This document shows, one piece after another, positions 60,251 through 64,000 of a stretch of 64,000 nucleotides of DNA. The translations under genes and the position numbers were made by a program. The stretch is from Microbacteriaceae bacterium VKM Ac-2855. GTDB lineage: Bacteria > Actinomycetota > Actinomycetes > Actinomycetales > Microbacteriaceae. The notes beneath the pieces were generated by a model that had not been told where the DNA came from, made no database searches, and saw only the letters and a list, made by a program, of their open reading frames with translations. The first letter of the stretch is position 1; each line of letters begins with the position of its first letter. The stretch spans positions 1 through 64,000 of the forward strand of contig JABMLG010000005.1 in the NCBI GenBank assembly GCA_013204985.1, written 5' to 3'.

Positions 60251-60256
60251 ACGGTA
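60251..60256 (-). promoter_or_regulatory. -10 hexamer of the exporter promoter
   Basis: TACCGT on the minus strand, seven bases before the exporter ATG. The 69-base divergent gap must hold the activator site as well; TACCGT also occurs on the plus strand at 60295-60300, 12 bases before the activator gene. Confidence 0.45.
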
Positions 60257-60312
60257 CGGCGCGGCCCGCCTGTAGACCAGCTCATGCTTCTTCAGTACCG
60301 TAAGCAGCGCTC

Positions 60313-61185
60313 ATGATGGAACTCGACCTCGCCCAGCTCCGCGCCCTCGCCGCGGCGGTGCAGCACGGCACGTTCGACGCGGCCGCGCGTGCCCTGCACA
60401 TCACGCCTTCGGCGGTCAGCCAGCGGATCAAAGCGCTCGAGATCGCCGCCGGCCGGGTGCTGCTGGTGCGCTCGAAGCCGGTCGCGGTGACGGATGCGGG
60501 CAGCGGCATCCTGCGGCTCGCCCGCCAGATCGACGCGCTCTCGGCGGATGCGACGCGCGCTCTCGAGCCCGACTCCGCGCATCCGGTGACCGTGCCGCTC
60601 GCCGTCAACGCCGACTCCCTCGCCACGTGGGTGCTGCCGGCGCTCGCCGCGATGCCGTCGGGTATCGTCTTCGAACTGCATCGCGCGGATCAGGAGCACA
60701 CGACGCGACTGCTGCGCGACGGCACGGTGATGGCCGCGATCACCGCGGAGGCCGAGCCGGTGCAGGGCTGCACCGTGACCCGCCTCGGCAGGATGATCTA
60801 TCGGGCCACCGCCGCACCGGCGTTCGCCGAACGCTGGTTCGCCGAGGGCGCGACAGCGGATGCGTTGGCGCTCGCCCCGGTGGTCGTGTTCGACCGCGAC
60901 GACCGGTTGCAGCACCGGTACCTGCGCGCCCGCTCGCGCCGGGCGCTGCATCCGCCGCAGCACCAGGTTCCGGGCAGCACCGACTTCGTCGAGGCGGTAC
61001 GGCTCGGGCTCGGCTGGGGGATGCTGCCCGACCAGCAGGCGGATCCGCTCGGCGCGCAGCTCGTGCGCCTGGAGGGCGAGCCGATCGAGGTGCCGCTCTA
61101 CTGGCAGCAGTGGAGCCTGCGCACGCCGTCGCTCGACGCGGTCGCCGCCGCCGTGGCCGAGGCCGCCAGCGGCGCGCTGGTGTGA
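60313..61185 (+). CDS. LysR-family regulator, LysG/ArgP type
   Basis: 290 residues. N-terminal winged HTH ([51 protein letters not shown]) is closest in pattern to ArgP/LysG; the C-terminal domain binds basic amino acids in that group. Divergent from lysE, as in Corynebacterium lysG-lysE. Two adjacent ATG codons (60313 and 60316) are possible starts. Confidence 0.9.
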   Translation: MMELDLAQLRALAAAVQHGTFDAAARALHITPSAVSQRIKALEIAAGRVLLVRSKPVAVTDAGSGILRLARQIDALSADATRALEPDSAHPVTVPLAVNADSLATWVLPALAAMPSGIVFELHRADQEHTTRLLRDGTVMAAITAEAEPVQGCTVTRLGRMIYRATAAPAFAERWFAEGATADALALAPVVVFDRDDRLQHRYLRARSRRALHPPQHQVPGSTDFVEAVRLGLGWGMLPDQQADPLGAQLVRLEGEPIEVPLYWQQWSLRTPSLDAVAAAVAEAASGALV

Positions 61186-61313
61186 ATCCGGCGACACCGA
61201 CCGGCGACACCGACAGGCAATACCGCGCGGTCACACGCGGGCGGCATGCCACCCGCGCGTGACCGGAGCACCCGCGCTGCAGGCAGACCCGGAGCGCACC
61301 GTGGGCGCGAGGG

Positions 61314-61319
61314 TAGGCT
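61314..61319 (+). promoter_or_regulatory. Probable -10 of the prpDB operon
   Basis: TAGGCT, about 33 bases before GTG 61352, giving a short leader with GAGGAGC as ribosome binding site. Confidence 0.4.
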
Positions 61320-61351
61320 CGAAGAAGCCGTTCGACGTCGAGGAGCACCGA

Positions 61352-62875
61352 GTGAAGAACCACCACGTCCGGGTCTATCGCAGCGATGAGCCGCTGCCGC
61401 GCGAGCAGCAACTCGCCTGGCGGATCGCGGAGGTCGCGACGGATCCGGTGGCGGTGACGCCCGAGGTCGCCGAGATGGTGATCAACCGTGTCATCGACAA
61501 CGCCGCGGTCGCCACCGCCTCGCTGCTGCGCGCCCCGGTCGTCTCGGCGCGTGCGCAGGCGCTCGCGCACCCCGCCTCCACCGGCGGACGCGGCGCCAAT
61601 GTGTTCGGCGAGGCGGCGGCGACGCGGGTCTCTGCGGAGTGGGCGGCGTGGGCGAACGGTGTGGCGGTGCGCGAGCTCGACTACCACGACACGTTCCTCG
61701 CCGCGGAGTACTCGCATCCGGGCGACAACATCCCGCCGCTGCTCGCCGTCGCCCAGCACGCCGGTGTCGGAGGCACGGCGCTGCTGCGCGGCATCGCGAC
61801 CGGCTACGAGGTCCAGGTCGATCTCGTGCGCGCGATCAGCCTGCATCGACACAAGATCGACCACGTCGCGCACCTCGGACCCAGCGCCGCCGCCGGAATC
61901 GGCACGATGCTCGGCCTCGACGCCGCGACGATCTATCAGGCGATCGGCCAGGCCCTGCACACCACGACCGCCACGCGGCAGTCGCGCAAGGGCGCGATCT
62001 CGAGCTGGAAGGCGCACGCCCCCGCCTTCGCCGGGAAGATGGCGGTCGAGGCGGTCGACCGGGCGATGCGCGGCGAGACCAGCCCGTCGCCGATCTGGGA
62101 GGGCGAGGACGGCGTGATCGCCTGGCTGCTCGACGGTCCCGACGCCGCCTACGAGGTGCCGTTGCCCGAGCCGGGCGAGGCCAAGCGGGCGATCCTCGAT
62201 ACTTACACGAAGGAGCACTCGGCGGAGTATCAGGCGCAGGCTCTGATCGATCTGGCCCGCCGGCTGCACCGCGAGCATCCGCAGATCATCGACCCGGCGA
62301 ACGTGGCGAGCATCGTCATCCACACCTCCCACCACACGCACAACGTCATCGGATCCGGTGCCAACGATCCGCAGAAGTACGACCCGAGCGCCTCCCGCGA
62401 GACCCTCGACCACTCGATCCCCTACATCTTCACGGTCGCGTTGCAGGACGGGACCTGGCATCACGTCGACAGCTACGCCTCCAGCCGCGCCCGCCGCCGG
62501 GACACCGTCGAGCTCTGGCGCAAGACGACCACGCAGGAGGACCCGGAGTGGACGCGCCGCTACCACTCGACCGACCCCGCCGAGAAGGCGTTCGGCGGTC
62601 GCGTCGAGGTGACCCTCACCGACGGATCCGTGCTGGTCGATGAGATCGCGGTGGCGGATGCGCATCCGCTCGGCGCACACCCCTTCACGCGCGAGCAGTA
62701 CATCGCGAAGTTCCGGATGCTCGCCGAGCCGGTGCTCGAACGGGCTGAGATCGAGCGCTTCCTCGACCTGGCGCAGCGGCTGCCGTCACTGGATGCGGCC
62801 GGCGTCGCCGCCCTCACCGTCACCGCACCGCGCGCGCTGCTGCAGTCCGTCGCCACTCCGAAGGGCCTCCTCTGA
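61352..62875 (+). CDS. prpD: 2-methylcitrate dehydratase (MmgE/PrpD family)
   Basis: 507 residues. Converts 2-methylcitrate to 2-methylaconitate in propionate catabolism. Family blocks: [96 protein letters not shown] and [16 protein letters not shown] start with GAGGAGC eight bases upstream. Overlaps prpB by one base. The methylcitrate synthase gene is probably outside the window. Confidence 0.92.
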   Translation: MKNHHVRVYRSDEPLPREQQLAWRIAEVATDPVAVTPEVAEMVINRVIDNAAVATASLLRAPVVSARAQALAHPASTGGRGANVFGEAAATRVSAEWAAWANGVAVRELDYHDTFLAAEYSHPGDNIPPLLAVAQHAGVGGTALLRGIATGYEVQVDLVRAISLHRHKIDHVAHLGPSAAAGIGTMLGLDAATIYQAIGQALHTTTATRQSRKGAISSWKAHAPAFAGKMAVEAVDRAMRGETSPSPIWEGEDGVIAWLLDGPDAAYEVPLPEPGEAKRAILDTYTKEHSAEYQAQALIDLARRLHREHPQIIDPANVASIVIHTSHHTHNVIGSGANDPQKYDPSASRETLDHSIPYIFTVALQDGTWHHVDSYASSRARRRDTVELWRKTTTQEDPEWTRRYHSTDPAEKAFGGRVEVTLTDGSVLVDEIAVADAHPLGAHPFTREQYIAKFRMLAEPVLERAEIERFLDLAQRLPSLDAAGVAALTVTAPRALLQSVATPKGLL

Positions 62876-63786
62876 TGCTGTCCTCCACCATCGCGCCGCA
62901 CGAGAAGCGCCGGCTGTTCCGTGAGCGACTCGCGTCGGGCGAACTGCTGCAGTTCCCGGGAGCGTTCAACCCGCTGTCGGCGCGGCTGATCGCCGAGAAG
63001 GGCTTCGATGGCGTCTACGTCTCGGGCGCGGTTCTCTCGGCCGATCTCGGGCTGCCCGACATCGGCCTGACGACGCTCACCGAGGTGGCGGGCCGTTCGC
63101 AGCAGATCGCGCGGATGACCGACCTGCCCGTGCTGGTCGACGCCGATACCGGCTTCGGCGAGTCGATGAACGTCGCCCGCACGGTGCAGACCCTCGAGGA
63201 CGCCGGGGTCGCCGCCCTGCACATCGAGGACCAGGTCAACCCCAAACGCTGCGGCCACCTCGACGGCAAGCAGGTCGTGGGAGAGTCGACGGCACTCCAG
63301 CGGATCCGCTCCGCCGCCGACGCCCGCCGCGACGCGAACCTGTTGATCATGGCCCGCACCGACATCCGGGCCATCGAGGGCTTCGACGCCGCGCTCGATC
63401 GGGCCAAGGCGCTGGTGGATGCCGGGGCCGACGCGATCTTCCCGGAGGCGATGAAGGACCTGGGCGAGTTCGAGCGGATGTCCGCCGCGCTCGACGTGCC
63501 GGTGCTGGCCAACATGACCGAGTTCGGCAAGAGCGAGCTGTTCACCAAGCAGCAGCTGGCGGATGCGGGCATCCGCATCGTCATCTACCCGGTCTCGTTG
63601 CTGCGCATCGCCATGGGCGCCGCGATGCGCGCGCTCGATACTCTGCGCGACGAGGGCTCGCTGAAGAGCGAGGTGCCGGGCATGCAGACGCGCGCCGAGT
63701 TGTACGAGCTGCTCGACTACGAGTCGTACAACCGCTTCGACTCGGGCGTCTTCAACTTCTCGCTCGAGGGTCACATCGACGGCTGA
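62875..63786 (+). CDS. prpB: Methylisocitrate lyase
   Basis: 303 residues. Cleaves 2-methylisocitrate to pyruvate and succinate. ICL/PEPM barrel with VLVDADTGFGESMNVARTV (metal Asp residues), HIEDQVNPKRCGHLDGKQVV (the catalytic-loop Cys in KRCGH) and ARTDIRAIEGFDAALDRA. Start overlaps prpD stop (TGATG). It is the second enzyme pair member with prpD. Confidence 0.94.
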   Translation: MLSSTIAPHEKRRLFRERLASGELLQFPGAFNPLSARLIAEKGFDGVYVSGAVLSADLGLPDIGLTTLTEVAGRSQQIARMTDLPVLVDADTGFGESMNVARTVQTLEDAGVAALHIEDQVNPKRCGHLDGKQVVGESTALQRIRSAADARRDANLLIMARTDIRAIEGFDAALDRAKALVDAGADAIFPEAMKDLGEFERMSAALDVPVLANMTEFGKSELFTKQQLADAGIRIVIYPVSLLRIAMGAAMRALDTLRDEGSLKSEVPGMQTRAELYELLDYESYNRFDSGVFNFSLEGHIDG

Positions 63787-63816
63787 CCCGCGTGGCGGCG
63801 CACACCCGGTCGGCTC

Positions 63817-63845
63817 TTGCGGATGCGCGCCGCGGCACGTACCCT
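63817..63845 (+). promoter_or_regulatory. Promoter of a gene starting at the right edge
   Basis: TTGCGG (63817-63822), 17-base spacer, TACCCT (63840-63845). Predicted start near 63852, giving a leader of about 146 bases to the ATG at 63998. Confidence 0.5.
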
Positions 63846-63851
63846 AGGGAA

Positions 63852-63997
63852 GTTGCGTGCATCTGCACGCGCTTGCGTGCTGCCCTCCTGGGCGACCAGG
63901 TAACCAGTACGCCGACAAGTGACCTTGGGTGGATCGACGCGGTGCCCCGTGCTTCTCCGGAAGAGCGGTGCGGATGCGCGGTCCACGGTATCCACAT
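63852..63997 (+). other. Structured 5' leader of an edge gene
   Basis: Contains the inverted repeat GCGTGCA/TGCACGC (63855-63861/63864-63870), another GCGTGC at 63875-63880, and a CTTC-TCCG-GAAG hairpin at about 63951-63962. No Shine-Dalgarno close to the ATG at 63998. I do not recognise a riboswitch class. Confidence 0.4.
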
Positions 63998-64000
63998 ATG

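Overview
The window is one contiguous stretch of chromosome from a high-GC Gram-positive actinobacterium. Family-level matches, the very frequent word GGATGC/GCATCC, dense gene packing with ATGA/GTGA start-stop overlaps, and many apparently leaderless genes point to Microbacteriaceae, most likely Microbacterium. This assignment is an inference; no rRNA or tRNA gene is present to confirm it.

Layout. 0-4.1 kb: 3' end of an unknown gene, an MFS exporter with a coupled XRE/MmyB-type regulator, and a multi-domain SnoaL-like protein. 4.3-20.5 kb: a surface polysaccharide (EPS/capsule) locus. A leftward operon holds two GT2, two GT4, a hexapeptide acyltransferase and a WS/DGAT-like acyltransferase. 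A rightward operon holds a Wzz-like protein, Wzy-like polymerase, GT2, Wzx-like flippase and an SGNH-hydrolase lipoprotein. A second leftward group holds an ALG13/14-like GT, a GT4 and a second hexapeptide acyltransferase. No priming sugar-phosphate transferase or BY-kinase is visible, so the locus depends on genes elsewhere. 20.7-28.6 kb: two small membrane proteins, a beta-helix-like anchored protein, LMW phosphatase-purB, a WXG100-like protein coupled to an alpha/beta hydrolase, a holin-like membrane protein and a repetitive lipoprotein. 28.7-33.6 kb: hisC and an E1alpha/E1beta/E2 2-oxoacid dehydrogenase operon. 33.8-38.1 kb: DUF1304 protein and TetR regulator around a triple operator, then a zinc/manganese-type ABC transporter with its Fur-family regulator (znuACB-zur order) behind a Zur-like box.

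38-46 kb: pnuC-like transporter, a short asparaginase-domain protein, a TupA-like ATP-grasp protein, a cyclophilin lipoprotein, and an SDR/FAD-oxidoreductase/SRPBCC operon. 46.2-53.4 kb: GH15 enzyme, SDR, Dps, SDR, SMP-30 protein (stress-like leftward cluster) and a flavodoxin/ferredoxin-NADP reductase pair. 53.4-61.2 kb: small lipoprotein, YdeI-like, APH-like, NIPSNAP-like and DUF6157 genes, a second MFS exporter with a probable CTG start, Ppx/GppA phosphatase, an F420-type PPOX protein behind a tandemly duplicated upstream region, and a lysE/lysG (argO/argP) pair. 61.3-63.8 kb: prpD-prpB of the methylcitrate cycle, then a promoter and structured leader of a gene beginning at the right edge.

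The most unusual features are non-coding. At least four families of intergenic palindromic or tandem repeats sit in the gene-free stretches (38.1-38.7, 41.5/42.3, 45.7-46.2, 51.2-51.7, 53.8-54.0, 55.5 kb). About a dozen genes carry a TAnnnT-like -10 hexamer exactly six or seven bases before the start codon, implying leaderless mRNAs. I saw no CRISPR array, transposase, prophage or complete defence system.
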